Below are positions 40,701 to 55,152 of a stretch of 64,000 nt of DNA, one piece after another (positions within the stretch are counted from its first letter, which is position 1; each line of letters begins with the position of its first letter). The stretch is taken from NCBI GenBank assembly GCA_027186245.1, contig CP114481.1:34627501-34691500 (forward strand), in the 5' to 3' direction. Under the pieces are notes generated by a model, which saw nothing but the letters and a program-made list of their open reading frames with translations, ran no database searches and was not told the DNA's origin. Both the position numbers and the translations under genes were made by a program. The DNA is from Coriaria nepalensis. Taxonomy: Eukaryota > Streptophyta > Magnoliopsida > Cucurbitales > Coriariaceae.

Positions 40701-41858
40701 AACTTGCAAATGATCAATGCAAGGAAAGTGTGCATTCGTTTAACCTTAAAATCATTTCAATGAGTCATTTCAAGTCAATAACTTATTTCAAGGCAAGTCG
40801 AACGAATTCTATTTTTGCACTACAAACAGAAGTTTTTTGCATAACTTCCAAATGATCAATGCAAGGAAAGTCTGCATTCGTTTAACCTTTAAATCATTTC
40901 AATGAGTCATTTCAAGTCAATATCTTATTTCAAAGCAAGTCGAACGAATTCAATTTTTGCACTACAAACACAAGTTTTGTGCATAACTTGCAAATGATCA
41001 ATGCAAGGAAAGTGTGCATTCGTTTAACCTTAAAATCATTTCAATGAGTCATTTCAAGTCAATATCTTATTTCAAAGTAATTCGAACGAGCACTATTTTT
41101 GCACTACAAATGCAAGTTTTCGGCATAACTTGCAAATGATCAATGCAAGGAAAGTGTGCATTCGTTTTACCTTTAAATCATTTCAATGAGTCATTTCAAG
41201 TCAATAACTTATTTCAAAGCAAGTCGAACGAATTCAATTTTTGCACTACAAACACAAGTTTTGTGCATAACTTGCAAATGATCAATGCAAGGAAAGTGTG
41301 CATTCGTTTAACCTTAAAATCATTTCGACGAGTCATTTCAAGTCAATATCTTATTTCAAAGTAATTCGAACGAGGACTATTTTTGCACTACAAATGCAAG
41401 TTTTCGGCATAACTTGCAAATGATCAATGCAAGGAAAGTGTGCATTCGTTTTACCTTTAAATCATTTCAATGAGTCATTTCAAGTCAATAACTTATTTCA
41501 AAGCAAGTCAAACGAATTCTATTTTTGCACTACAAACACAAGTTTTGTGCATAACTTGCAAATGATCAATGCAAGGAAAGTGTGCATTCGTTTAACCTTA
41601 AAATCATTTCAATGAGTCATTTCAAGTCAATAACTTATTTCAAAGCAAGTCGAACGAATTCTATTTTTGCACTACAAACAGAAGTTTTTTGCATAACTTC
41701 CAAATGATCAATGCAAGGAAAGTCTGCATTCGTTTAACCTTTAAATCATTTCAATGAGTCATTTCAAGTCAATATCTTATTTCAAAGCAAGTCGAACGAA
41801 TTCAATTTTTGCACTACAAACACAAGTTTTGTGCATAACTTGCAAATGATCAATGCAA
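37740..41858 (+). repeat. 29-monomer (4,119 bp) higher-order block, copy 1
   Basis: The 4,119-bp unit (29 x 142 plus 1) repeats immediately. TTATTTCAGAG lies near 37,801, 41,920 and 46,039. Further marks are TTTCAATGCAAGTCG, TATTTTGTGCACTAC, CCTTATAATC, GCAAGGAATGTG, CAAAGAGACATTTC and CAGGTCGAACG. The extra base is the TATTTTGTGCAC insertion. Confidence 0.9.
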
Positions 41859-44800
41859 GGAAAGTGTGCATTCGTTTAACCTTAAAATCATTTCAATGAG
41901 TCATTTCAAGTCAATATCTTATTTCAGAGTAATTCGAACGAGCACTATTTTTGCACTACAAATGCAAGTTTTGTGCATAACTTGCACATGATCAATGCAA
42001 GGAAACTGTGCATTCGTTTAACCTTAAAATCATTTCAATGTGTCATTTCAAGTCAATAACTTATTTCAATGCAAGTCGAACGAATTCTATTTTGTGCACT
42101 ACAAACACAAGTTTTGTGCATAACTTGCAAGTGATCAATGCAAGGAAAGTGTGCATTCGTTTAACCTTAAAATCATTTCAATGAGTCATTTCAAGTCAAT
42201 AACTTATTTCAAAGCAAGTCGAACGAATTCTATTTTTGCACTACAAACAGAAGTTTTTTGCATAACTTCCAAATGATCAATGCAAGGAAAGTCTGCATTC
42301 GTTTAACCTTTAAATCATTTCAATGAGTCATTTCAAGTCAATATCTTATTTCAAAGCAAGTCGAACGAATTCAATTTTTGCACTACAAACACAAGTTTTG
42401 TGCATAACTTGCAAATGATCAATGCAAGGAAAGTGTGCATTCGTTTAACCTTAAAATCATTTCAATGAGTCATTTCAAGTCAATATCTTATTTCAAAGTA
42501 ATTCGAACGAGCACTATTTTTGCACTACAAATGCAAGTTTTCGGCATAACTTCCAAATGATCAATGCAAGGAAAGTGTGCATTCGTTTTACCTTTAAATC
42601 ATTTCAATGAGTCATTTCAAGTCAATAACTTATTTCAAAGCAAGTCGAACGAATTCAATTTTTGCACTACAAACACAAGTTTTGTGCATAACTTGCAAGT
42701 GATCAATGCAAGGAAAGTGTGCATTCGTTTAACCTTAAAATCATTTCAATGAGTCATTTCAAGTCAATAACTTATTTCAAAGCAAGTCGAACGAATTCTA
42801 TTTTTGCACTACAAACAGAAGTTTTTTGCATAACTTCCAAATGATCAATGCAAGGAAAGTCTGCATTCGTTTAACCTTTAAATCATTTCAATGAGTCATT
42901 TCAAGTCAATATCTTATTTCAAAGCAAGTCGAACGAATTCAATTTTTGCACTACAAACACAAGTTTTGTGCATAACTTGCAAATGATCAATGCAAGGAAA
43001 GTGTGCATTCGTTTAACCTTAAAATCATTTCAATGAGTCATTTCAAGTCAATAACTTATTTCAAAGCAAGTCGAACGAATTCTATTTTTGCACTACAAAC
43101 AGAAGTTTTTTGCATAACTTCCAAATGATCAATGCAAGGAAAGTCTGCATTCGTTTAACCTTTAAATCATTTCAATGAGTCATTTCAAGTCAATATCTTA
43201 TTTCAAAGCAAGTCGAACGAATTCAATTTTTGCACTACAAACACAAGTTTTGTGCATAACTTGCAAATGATCAATGCAAGGAAAGTGTGCATTCGTTTAA
43301 CCTTAAAATCATTTCAATGAGTCATTTCAAGTCAATATCTTATTTCAAAGTAATTCGAACGACCACTATTTTTGCACTACAAATGCAAGTTTTCTGCATA
43401 ACTTGCACATGATCAATGCAAGGAAACTGTGCATTCGTTTAACCTTATAATCATTTCAATGTGTCATTTCAAGTCAATAACTTATTTCAAAGCAAGTCGA
43501 ACGAATTCTATTTTTGCACTACAAACACAAGTTTTGTGCATAACTTGCAAGTGATCAATGCAAGGAAAGTGTGCATTCGTTTAACCTTAAAATCATTTCA
43601 ATGAGTCATTTCAAGTCAATAACTTATTTCAAAGCAAGTCGAACGAATTCTATTTTTGCACTACAAACAGAAGTTTTTTGCATAACTTGCAAATGATCAA
43701 TGCAAGGAAAGTGTGCATTCGTTTAACCTTTAAATCATTTCAATGAGTCATTTCAAGTCAATAACTTATTTCAAAGCAAGTCGAACGAATTCAATTTTTG
43801 CACTACAAACACAAGTTTTGTGCATAACTTGCAAATGATCAACGCAAGGAATGTGTGCATTCGTTTAACCTTAAAATCATTTCAAAGAGACATTTCAAGT
43901 CAATATCTTATTTCAAAGTAATTCGAACGAGCACTATTTTTGCACTACAAATGCAAGTTTTGTGCATAACTTGCACATGATCAATGCAAGGAAACTGTGC
44001 ATTCGTTTAACCTTAAAATCATTTCAATGTGTCATTTCAAGTCAATAACTTATTTCAAAGCAAGTCGAACGAATTCTATTTTTTCACTACAAACAGAAGT
44101 ATTGTGCATAACTTGCAAATGATCAATGCAAGGAAAGTGTGCATTCGTTTAACCTTAAAATCATTTCAATGAGTCATTTCAAGTCAATATCTTATTTCAA
44201 AGTAATTCGAACGAGCACTATTTTTGCACTACAAATGCAAGTTTTCGGCATAACTTGCAAATGATCAATGCAAGGAAAGTGTGCATTCGTTTTACCTTTA
44301 AATCATTTCAATGAGTCATTTCAAGTCAATAACTTATTTCAAAGCAAGTCGAACGAATTCAATTTTTGCACTACAAACACAAGTTTTGTGCATAACTTGC
44401 AAATGATCAATGCAAGGAAAGTGTGCATTCGTTTAACCTTAAAATCATTTCGACGAGTCATTTCAAGTCAATATCTTATTTCAAAGTAATTCGAACAAGC
44501 ACTATTTTTGCACTACAAATGCAAGTTTTCGGCATAACTTGCAAATGATCAATGCAAGGAAAGTGTGCATTCGTTTTACCTTAAAATCATTTCAATGAGT
44601 CATTTCAAGTCAATAACTTATTTCAAAGCAAGTCGAACGAATTCTATTTTTGCACTACAAACAGAAGTTTTTTGCATAACTTCCAAATGATCAATGCAAG
44701 GAAAGTCTGCATTCGTTTAACCTTTAAATCATTTCAATGAGTCATTTCAAGTCAATATCTTATTTCAAAGCAGGTCGAACGAATTCAATTTTTGCACTAC

Positions 44801-45977
44801 AAACACAAGTTTTGTGCATAACTTGCAAATGATCAATGCAAGGAAAGTGTGCATTCGTTTAACCTTAAAATCATTTCAATGAGTCATTTCAAGTCAATAA
44901 CTTATTTCAAGGCAAGTCGAACGAATTCTATTTTTGCACTACAAACAGAAGTTTTTTGCATAACTTCCAAATGATCAATGCAAGGAAAGTCTGCATTCGT
45001 TTAACCTTTAAATCATTTCAATGAGTCATTTCAAGTCAATATCTTATTTCAAAGCAAGTCGAACGAATTCAATTTTTGCACTACAAACACAAGTTTTGTG
45101 CATAACTTGCAAATGATCAATGCAAGGAAAGTGTGCATTCGTTTAACCTTAAAATCATTTCAATGAGTCATTTCAAGTCAATATCTTATTTCAAAGTAAT
45201 TCGAACGAGCACTATTTTTGCACTACAAATGCAAGTTTTCGGCATAACTTGCAAATGATCAATGCAAGGAAAGTGTGCATTCGTTTTACCTTTAAATCAT
45301 TTCAATGAGTCATTTCAAGTCAATAACTTATTTCAAAGCAAGTCGAACGAATTCAATTTTTGCACTACAAACACAAGTTTTGTGCATAACTTGCAAATGA
45401 TCAATGCAAGGAAAGTGTGCATTCGTTTAACCTTAAAATCATTTCGACGAGTCATTTCAAGTCAATATCTTATTTCAAAGTAATTCGAACGAGGACTATT
45501 TTTGCACTACAAATGCAAGTTTTCGGCATAACTTGCAAATGATCAATGCAAGGAAAGTGTGCATTCGTTTTACCTTTAAATCATTTCAATGAGTCATTTC
45601 AAGTCAATAACTTATTTCAAAGCAAGTCAAACGAATTCTATTTTTGCACTACAAACACAAGTTTTGTGCATAACTTGCAAATGATCAATGCAAGGAAAGT
45701 GTGCATTCGTTTAACCTTAAAATCATTTCAATGAGTCATTTCAAGTCAATAACTTATTTCAAAGCAAGTCGAACGAATTCTATTTTTGCACTACAAACAG
45801 AAGTTTTTTGCATAACTTCCAAATGATCAATGCAAGGAAAGTCTGCATTCGTTTAACCTTTAAATCATTTCAATGAGTCATTTCAAGTCAATATCTTATT
45901 TCAAAGCAAGTCGAACGAATTCAATTTTTGCACTACAAACACAAGTTTTGTGCATAACTTGCAAATGATCAATGCAA
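41859..45977 (+). repeat. 29-monomer (4,119 bp) higher-order block, copy 2
   Basis: Immediate tandem copy of 37,740-41,858, nearly identical by eye. A third copy starts at 45,978 but is cut off near 46,214, where the array switches to the copy of the 34-kb segment. Confidence 0.9.
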
Positions 45978-46214
45978 GGAAAGTGTGCATTCGTTTAACC
46001 TTAAAATCATTTCAATGAGTCATTTCAAGTCAATATCTTATTTCAGAGTAATTCGAACGAGCACTATTTTTGCACTACAAATGCAAGTTTTGTGCATAAC
46101 TTGCACATGATCAATGCAAGGAAACTGTGCATTCGTTTAACCTTAAAATCATTTCAATGTGTCATTTCAAGTCAATAACTTATTTCAATGCAAGTCGAAC
46201 GAATTCTATTTTGT

Positions 46215-49200
46215 GCACTACAAACACAAGTTTTGTGCATAACTTGCAAATGATCAATGCAAGGAAAGTGTGCATTCGTTTAACCTTAAAATCATTTCAA
46301 TGAGTCATTTCAAGTCAATATCTTATTTCAAAGTAATTCGAACGACCACTATTTTTGCACTACAAATACAAGTTTTCTGCATTAACTTGCACATGATCAA
46401 CGCAAGGAAACTGTGCATTCGTTTAACCTTAAAATCATTTCGGCGAGTCATTTCAAGTCAATATCTTATTTCAAAGTAATTCGAACGAGCACTATTTTTG
46501 CACTACAAATGCAAGTTTTGTGCATAACTTGCACATGATCAATGCAAGGAAACTGTGCATTCCTTTAACCTTAAAATCATTTCAATGTGTCATTTCAAGT
46601 CAATAACTTATTTCAAAGCAAGTCGAACGAATTCTATTTTTTCACTACAAACAGAAGTTTTGTGCATAACTTGCAAATGATCAATGCAAGGAAAGTGTGC
46701 ATTCGTTTAACCTTAAAATCATTTCAATGAGTCATTTCAAGTCAATATCTTATTTCAAAGTAATTCGAACGAGCACTATTTTTGCACTACAAATGCAAGT
46801 TTTCGGCATAACCTGCAAATGATCAATGCAAGGAAAGTGTGCATTCGTTTTACCTTTAAATCATTTCAATGAGTCATTTCAAGTCAATAACTTATTTCAA
46901 AGCAAGTCGAACGAATTCTATTTTTGCACTACAAACACAAGTTTTGTGCATAACTTGCAAATGAATAATGCAAGGAAAGTGTGCATTCGTTTAACCTTAA
47001 AATCATTTCGACGAGTCATTTCAAGTCAATATCTTATTTCAAAATAATTCGAACGAGCACTATTTTTGCACTACAAATGCAAGTTTTCGGCATAACTTGC
47101 AAATGATCAATGCAAGGAAAGTGTGCATTCGTTTTACCTTTAAATCATTTCAATGAGTCATTTCAAGTCAATAACTTATTTCAAAGCAAGTCAAACGAAT
47201 TCTATTTTTGCACTACAAACACAAGTTTTGTGCATAACTTGCAAATGATCAATGCAAGGAAAGTGTGCATTCGTTTAACCTTAAAATCATTTCAATGAGT
47301 CATTTCAAGTCAATAACTTATTTCGAAGCAAGTCCAACGAATTCTATTTTTGCACTACAAACACAAGTTTTGTGCATAACTTGCAAGTGATCAATGCAAG
47401 GAAAGTGTGCATTCGTTTAACCTTAAAATCATTTCAATGAGTCATTTCAAGTCAATAACTTATTTCAAAGCAAGTCGAACGAATTCTATTTTTGCACTAC
47501 AAACAGAAGTTTTTTGCATAACTTCCAAATGATCAATGCAAGGAAAGTGTGCATTCGTTTAACCTATAAATCATTTCAATGAGTCATTTCAAGTCAATAA
47601 CTTATTTCAAAGCAAGTCGAACGAATTCAATTTTTCCACTACAAACACAAGTTTTGTGAATAACTTGCAAATGATCAATGCAAGGATACTGTGCATTCGT
47701 TTAACCTTAAAATCATTTCAATGAGTCATTTCAAGTCAATATCTTATTTCAAAGTAATTCGAACGACCACTATTTTTGCACTACAAATGCAAGTTTTCTG
47801 CATAACTTGCACATGATCAATGCAAGGAAACTGTGCATTCGTTTAACCTTAAAATGATTTCAATGTGTCATTTCAAGTCAATAACTTATTTCAAAGCAAG
47901 TCGAACGAATTCTATTTTTGCACTACAAACACAAGTTTTGTGCATAACTTGCAAGTGATCAATGCAAGGAAAGTGTGCATTCGTTTAACCTTAAAATCAT
48001 TTCAATGAGTCATTTCAAGTCAATAACTTATTTCAAAGCAAGTCGAACGAATTCAATTTTTGCACTACAAACACAAGTTTTGTGCATAACTTGCAAATGA
48101 TCAATGCAAGGAAAGTGTGCATTAGTTTAACCTTAAAATCATTTCAATGAGTCATTTCAAGTCAATATCTTATTTGAAAGTAATTTGAACGAGCCCTATT
48201 TTTGCACTACAAATGCAAGTTTTCTGCATAACTTGCAAATGATCAATGCAAGGAAAGTGTGCATTCGTTTAACCTTAAAATAATTTCAATGAGTCATTTC
48301 AAGTCAATAACTTATTTCAAAGCAAGTCGAACGAATTCTATTTTTGCACTACAAACACAAGTTTTGTGCATAACTTGCAAATGATCAATGCAAGGAAAGT
48401 GTGCATTCGTTTAACCTTAAAATCATTTCGACGAGTCATTTCAAGTCAATATCTTATTTCAAAGTAATTCGAACGAGCGCTATTTTTGCACTACAAACAC
48501 AAGTTTTCTGCATAACTTGCAAATGATCAATGCAAGGAAAGTGTGCATTCGTTGAACCTTAAAATCATTTCATTGAGTCATTTCAAGTCAATATCTTATT
48601 TCAAAGAAATTTGAACGAGCACTATTTTTGCACTACAAAAGCAAGTTTTGTGCATAACTTGCAAGTAATCAATGCAAGGAAAGTGTGCATTCGTTTAACC
48701 TTAAAATCATTTCATTGAGTCATTTCAAGTCAATATCTTATTTCAAAGTAATTCGAACGAGCACTATTTTTGCACTACAAATGCAAGTTTTCGGCATAAC
48801 TTGCAAATGATCAATGCAAGGAAAGTGTGCATTCGTTTTACCTTTAAATCATTTCAATGAGTCATTTCAAGTCAATAACTTTTTTCAAAGCAAGTCGAAC
48901 GAATTCAATTTTTGCACTACAAACACAAGTTTTGTGCATAACTTGCAAATGATCAATGCAAGGAAAGTGTGCATTCGTTTAACCTTAAAATCATTTCGAC
49001 GAGTCATTTCAAGTCAATATCTTATTTCAAAGTAATTCGAACGAGCACTATTTTTGCACTACAAATGCAAGTTTTGTGCATAACTTGCACATGATCAATG
49101 CAAGGAAACTGTGCATTCGTTTAACCTTAAAATCATTTCAATGTGTCATTTCAAGTCAATAACTTATTTCAAAGCAAGTCGAACGAATTCTATTTTGTGC

Positions 49201-52200
49201 ACTACAAACACAAGTTTTGTGCATAACTTGCAAGTGATCAATGCAAGGAAAGTGTGCATTTGTTTAACCTTAAAATCATTTCAATGAGTCATTTCAAGTC
49301 AATATCTTATTTCAAAGTAATTCGAACGAGCACTATTTTTGCACTACAAATGCAAGTTTTCGGCATAACTTCCAAATGATCAATGCAAGGAAAGTGTGCA
49401 TTCGTTTTACCTTTAAATCATTTCAATGAGTCATTTCAAGTCAATAACTTATTTCAAAGCAAGTCGAACGAATTCAATTTTTGCACTACAAACACAAGTT
49501 TTGTGCATAACTTGCAAATGATCAATGCACGGAAAGTGTGCATTCGTTTAACCTTAAAATCATTTCAATGAGTCATTTCAAGTCAATATCTTATTTCAGA
49601 GTAATTCGAACGAGCACTATTTTTGCACTACAAATGCAAGTTTTGTGCATAACTTGCACATGATCAATGCAAGGAAACTGTGCATTCGTTTAACCTTAAA
49701 ATCATTTCAATGTGTCATTTCAAGTCAATAACTTATTTCAATGCAAGTCGAACGAATTCTATTTTGTGCACTACAAACACAAGTTTTGTGCATAACTTGC
49801 AAGTGATCAATGCAAGGAAAGTGTGCATTCGTTTAACCTTAAAATCATTTCAATGAGTCATTTCAAGTCAATAACTTATTTCAAAGCAAGTCGAACGAAT
49901 TCTATTTTTGCACTACAAACAGAAGTTTTTTGCATAACTTCCAAATGATCAATGCAAGGAAAGTCTGCATTCGTTTAACCTTTAAATCATTTCAATGAGT
50001 CATTTCAAGTCAATATCTTATTTCAAAGCAAGTCGAACGAATTCAATTTTTGCACTACAAACACAAGTTTTGTGCATAACTTGCAAATGATCAATGCAAG
50101 GAAAGTGTGCATTCGTTTAACCTTAAAATCATTTCAATGAGTCATTTCAAGTCAATATCTTATTTCAAAGTAATTCGAACGAGCACTATTTTTGCACTAC
50201 AAATGCAAGTTTTCGGCATAACTTCCAAATGATCAATGCAAGGAAAGTGTGCATTCGTTTTACCTTTAAATCATTTCAATGAGTCATTTCAAGTCAATAA
50301 CTTATTTCAAAGCAAGTCGAACGAATTCAATTTTTGCACTACAAACACAAGTTTTGTGCATAACTTGCAAGTGATCAATGCAAGGAAAGTGTGCATTCGT
50401 TTAACCTTAAAATCATTTCAATGAGTCATTTCAAGTCAATAACTTATTTCAAAGCAAGTCGAACGAATTCTATTTTTGCACTACAAACAGAAGTTTTTTG
50501 CATAACTTCCAAATGATCAATGCAAGGAAAGTCTGCATTCGTTTAACCTTTAAATCATTTCAATGAGTCATTTCAAGTCAATATCTTATTTCAAAGCAAG
50601 TCGAACGAATTCAATTTTTGCACTACAAACACAAGTTTTGTGCATAACTTGCAAATGATCAATGCAAGGAAAGTGTGCATTCGTTTAACCTTAAAATCAT
50701 TTCAATGAGTCATTTCAAGTCAATAACTTATTTCAAAGCAAGTCGAACGAATTCTATTTTTGCACTACAAACAGAAGTTTTTTGCATAACTTCCAAATGA
50801 TCAATGCAAGGAAAGTCTGCATTCGTTTAACCTTTAAATCATTTCAATGAGTCATTTCAAGTCAATATCTTATTTCAAAGCAAGTCGAACGAATTCAATT
50901 TTTGCACTACAAACACAAGTTTTGTGCATAACTTGCAAATGATCAATGCAAGGAAAGTGTGCATTCGTTTAACCTTAAAATCATTTCAATGAGTCATTTC
51001 AAGTCAATATCTTATTTCAAAGTAATTCGAACGACCACTATTTTTGCACTACAAATGCAAGTTTTCTGCATAACTTGCACATGATCAATGCAAGGAAACT
51101 GTGCATTCGTTTAACCTTATAATCATTTCAATGTGTCATTTCAAGTCAATAACTTATTTCAAAGCAAGTCGAACGAATTCTATTTTTGCACTACAAACAC
51201 AAGTTTTGTGCATAACTTGCAAGTGATCAATGCAAGGAAAGTGTGCATTCGTTTAACCTTAAAATCATTTCAATGAGTCATTTCAAGTCAATAACTTATT
51301 TCAAAGCAAGTCGAACGAATTCTATTTTTGCACTACAAACAGAAGTTTTTTGCATAACTTGCAAATGATCAATGCAAGGAAAGTGTGCATTCGTTTAACC
51401 TTTAAATCATTTCAATGAGTCATTTCAAGTCAATAACTTATTTCAAAGCAAGTCGAACGAATTCAATTTTTGCACTACAAACACAAGTTTTGTGCATAAC
51501 TTGCAAATGATCAACGCAAGGAATGTGTGCATTCGTTTAACCTTAAAATCATTTCAAAGAGACATTTCAAGTCAATATCTTATTTCAAAGTAATTCGAAC
51601 GAGCACTATTTTTGCACTACAAATGCAAGTTTTGTGCATAACTTGCACATGATCAATGCAAGGAAACTGTGCATTCGTTTAACCTTAAAATCATTTCAAT
51701 GTGTCATTTCAAGTCAATAACTTATTTCAAAGCAAGTCGAACGAATTCTATTTTTTCACTACAAACAGAAGTATTGTGCATAACTTGCAAATGATCAATG
51801 CAAGGAAAGTGTGCATTCGTTTAACCTTAAAATCATTTCAATGAGTCATTTCAAGTCAATATCTTATTTCAAAGTAATTCGAACGAGCACTATTTTTGCA
51901 CTACAAATGCAAGTTTTCGGCATAACTTGCAAATGATCAATGCAAGGAAAGTGTGCATTCGTTTTACCTTTAAATCATTTCAATGAGTCATTTCAAGTCA
52001 ATAACTTATTTCAAAGCAAGTCGAACGAATTCAATTTTTGCACTACAAACACAAGTTTTGTGCATAACTTGCAAATGATCAATGCAAGGAAAGTGTGCAT
52101 TCGTTTAACCTTAAAATCATTTCGACGAGTCATTTCAAGTCAATATCTTATTTCAAAGTAATTCGAACAAGCACTATTTTTGCACTACAAATGCAAGTTT

Positions 52201-55152
52201 TCGGCATAACTTGCAAATGATCAATGCAAGGAAAGTGTGCATTCGTTTTACCTTAAAATCATTTCAATGAGTCATTTCAAGTCAATAACTTATTTCAAAG
52301 CAAGTCGAACGAATTCTATTTTTGCACTACAAACAGAAGTTTTTTGCATAACTTCCAAATGATCAATGCAAGGAAAGTCTGCATTCGTTTAACCTTTAAA
52401 TCATTTCAATGAGTCATTTCAAGTCAATATCTTATTTCAAAGCAGGTCGAACGAATTCAATTTTTGCACTACAAACACAAGTTTTGTGCATAACTTGCAA
52501 ATGATCAATGCAAGGAAAGTGTGCATTCGTTTAACCTTAAAATCATTTCAATGAGTCATTTCAAGTCAATAACTTATTTCAAGGCAAGTCGAACGAATTC
52601 TATTTTTGCACTACAAACAGAAGTTTTTTGCATAACTTCCAAATGATCAATGCAAGGAAAGTCTGCATTCGTTTAACCTTTAAATCATTTCAATGAGTCA
52701 TTTCAAGTCAATATCTTATTTCAAAGCAAGTCGAACGAATTCAATTTTTGCACTACAAACACAAGTTTTGTGCATAACTTGCAAATGATCAATGCAAGGA
52801 AAGTGTGCATTCGTTTAACCTTAAAATCATTTCAATGAGTCATTTCAAGTCAATATCTTATTTCAAAGTAATTCGAACGAGCACTATTTTTGCACTACAA
52901 ATGCAAGTTTTCGGCATAACTTGCAAATGATCAATGCAAGGAAAGTGTGCATTCGTTTTACCTTTAAATCATTTCAATGAGTCATTTCAAGTCAATAACT
53001 TATTTCAAAGCAAGTCGAACGAATTCAATTTTTGCACTACAAACACAAGTTTTGTGCATAACTTGCAAATGATCAATGCAAGGAAAGTGTGCATTCGTTT
53101 AACCTTAAAATCATTTCGACGAGTCATTTCAAGTCAATATCTTATTTCAAAGTAATTCGAACGAGGACTATTTTTGCACTACAAATGCAAGTTTTCGGCA
53201 TAACTTGCAAATGATCAATGCAAGGAAAGTGTGCATTCGTTTTACCTTTAAATCATTTCAATGAGTCATTTCAAGTCAATAACTTATTTCAAAGCAAGTC
53301 AAACGAATTCTATTTTTGCACTACAAACACAAGTTTTGTGCATAACTTGCAAATGATCAATGCAAGGAAAGTGTGCATTCGTTTAACCTTAAAATCATTT
53401 CAATGAGTCATTTCAAGTCAATAACTTATTTCAAAGCAAGTCGAACGAATTCTATTTTTGCACTACAAACAGAAGTTTTTTGCATAACTTCCAAATGATC
53501 AATGCAAGGAAAGTCTGCATTCGTTTAACCTTTAAATCATTTCAATGAGTCATTTCAAGTCAATATCTTATTTCAAAGCAAGTCGAACGAATTCAATTTT
53601 TGCACTACAAACACAAGTTTTGTGCATAACTTGCAAATGATCAATGCAAGGAAAGTGTGCATTCGTTTAACCTTAAAATCATTTCAATGAGTCATTTCAA
53701 GTCAATATCTTATTTCAGAGTAATTCGAACGAGCACTATTTTTGCACTACAAATGCAAGTTTTGTGCATAACTTGCACATGATCAATGCAAGGAAACTGT
53801 GCATTCGTTTAACCTTAAAATCATTTCAATGTGTCATTTCAAGTCAATAACTTATTTCAATGCAAGTCGAACGAATTCTATTTTGTGCACTACAAACACA
53901 AGTTTTGTGCATAACTTGCAAGTGATCAATGCAAGGAAAGTGTGCATTCGTTTAACCTTAAAATCATTTCAATGAGTCATTTCAAGTCAATAACTTATTT
54001 CAAAGCAAGTCGAACGAATTCTATTTTTGCACTACAAACAGAAGTTTTTTGCATAACTTCCAAATGATCAATGCAAGGAAAGTCTGCATTCGTTTAACCT
54101 TTAAATCATTTCAATGAGTCATTTCAAGTCAATATCTTATTTCAAAGCAAGTCGAACGAATTCAATTTTTGCACTACAAACACAAGTTTTGTGCATAACT
54201 TGCAAATGATCAATGCAAGGAAAGTGTGCATTCGTTTAACCTTAAAATCATTTCAATGAGTCATTTCAAGTCAATATCTTATTTCAAAGTAATTCGAACG
54301 AGCACTATTTTTGCACTACAAATGCAAGTTTTCGGCATAACTTCCAAATGATCAATGCAAGGAAAGTGTGCATTCGTTTTACCTTTAAATCATTTCAATG
54401 AGTCATTTCAAGTCAATAACTTATTTCAAAGCAAGTCGAACGAATTCAATTTTTGCACTACAAACACAAGTTTTGTGCATAACTTGCAAGTGATCAATGC
54501 AAGGAAAGTGTGCATTCGTTTAACCTTAAAATCATTTCAATGAGTCATTTCAAGTCAATAACTTATTTCAAAGCAAGTCGAACGAATTCTATTTTTGCAC
54601 TACAAACAGAAGTTTTTTGCATAACTTCCAAATGATCAATGCAAGGAAAGTCTGCATTCGTTTAACCTTTAAATCATTTCAATGAGTCATTTCAAGTCAA
54701 TATCTTATTTCAAAGCAAGTCGAACGAATTCAATTTTTGCACTACAAACACAAGTTTTGTGCATAACTTGCAAATGATCAATGCAAGGAAAGTGTGCATT
54801 CGTTTAACCTTAAAATCATTTCAATGAGTCATTTCAAGTCAATAACTTATTTCAAAGCAAGTCGAACGAATTCTATTTTTGCACTACAAACAGAAGTTTT
54901 TTGCATAACTTCCAAATGATCAATGCAAGGAAAGTCTGCATTCGTTTAACCTTTAAATCATTTCAATGAGTCATTTCAAGTCAATATCTTATTTCAAAGC
55001 AAGTCGAACGAATTCAATTTTTGCACTACAAACACAAGTTTTGTGCATAACTTGCAAATGATCAATGCAAGGAAAGTGTGCATTCGTTTAACCTTAAAAT
55101 CATTTCAATGAGTCATTTCAAGTCAATATCTTATTTCAAAGTAATTCGAACG
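46215..55152 (+). repeat. 8.9-kb segmental duplication, copy 2
   Basis: Copy of 34,424-43,361. It starts inside a monomer (after TATTTTGT, at GCACTACAAACACAAG) and ends where this copy has CGAGCAC and copy 1 has CGACCAC. To its right the match to copy 1 resumes at a distance of 11,223 bp, four monomers shorter, so the wider duplication carries a 568-bp deletion near 55,152. Confidence 0.9.
49531..53649 (+). repeat. 29-monomer (4,119 bp) block, copy inside the 8.9-kb duplicate
   Basis: This is the 37,740-41,858 unit carried along at a distance of 11,791 bp. It is followed by another, shortened copy. Confidence 0.88.

Larger units (their letters stand above)
34424..43361 (+). repeat. 8.9-kb segmental duplication, copy 1
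   Basis: About 63 monomers recur at 46,215-55,152 with a constant distance of 11,791 bp. Rare marks that hold this distance include GCATTAACTTGCAC, CGGCGAGTC, TCGGCATAACCTGC, AAATGAATAATGC, CCTATAAATC, AACTTTTTTCAAAGC, TTTGTTTAACC and GCACGGAAAG. By eye I saw only three differences: C versus G near 35,759, G versus A near 35,971 and C versus T near 36,713. Confidence 0.9.
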
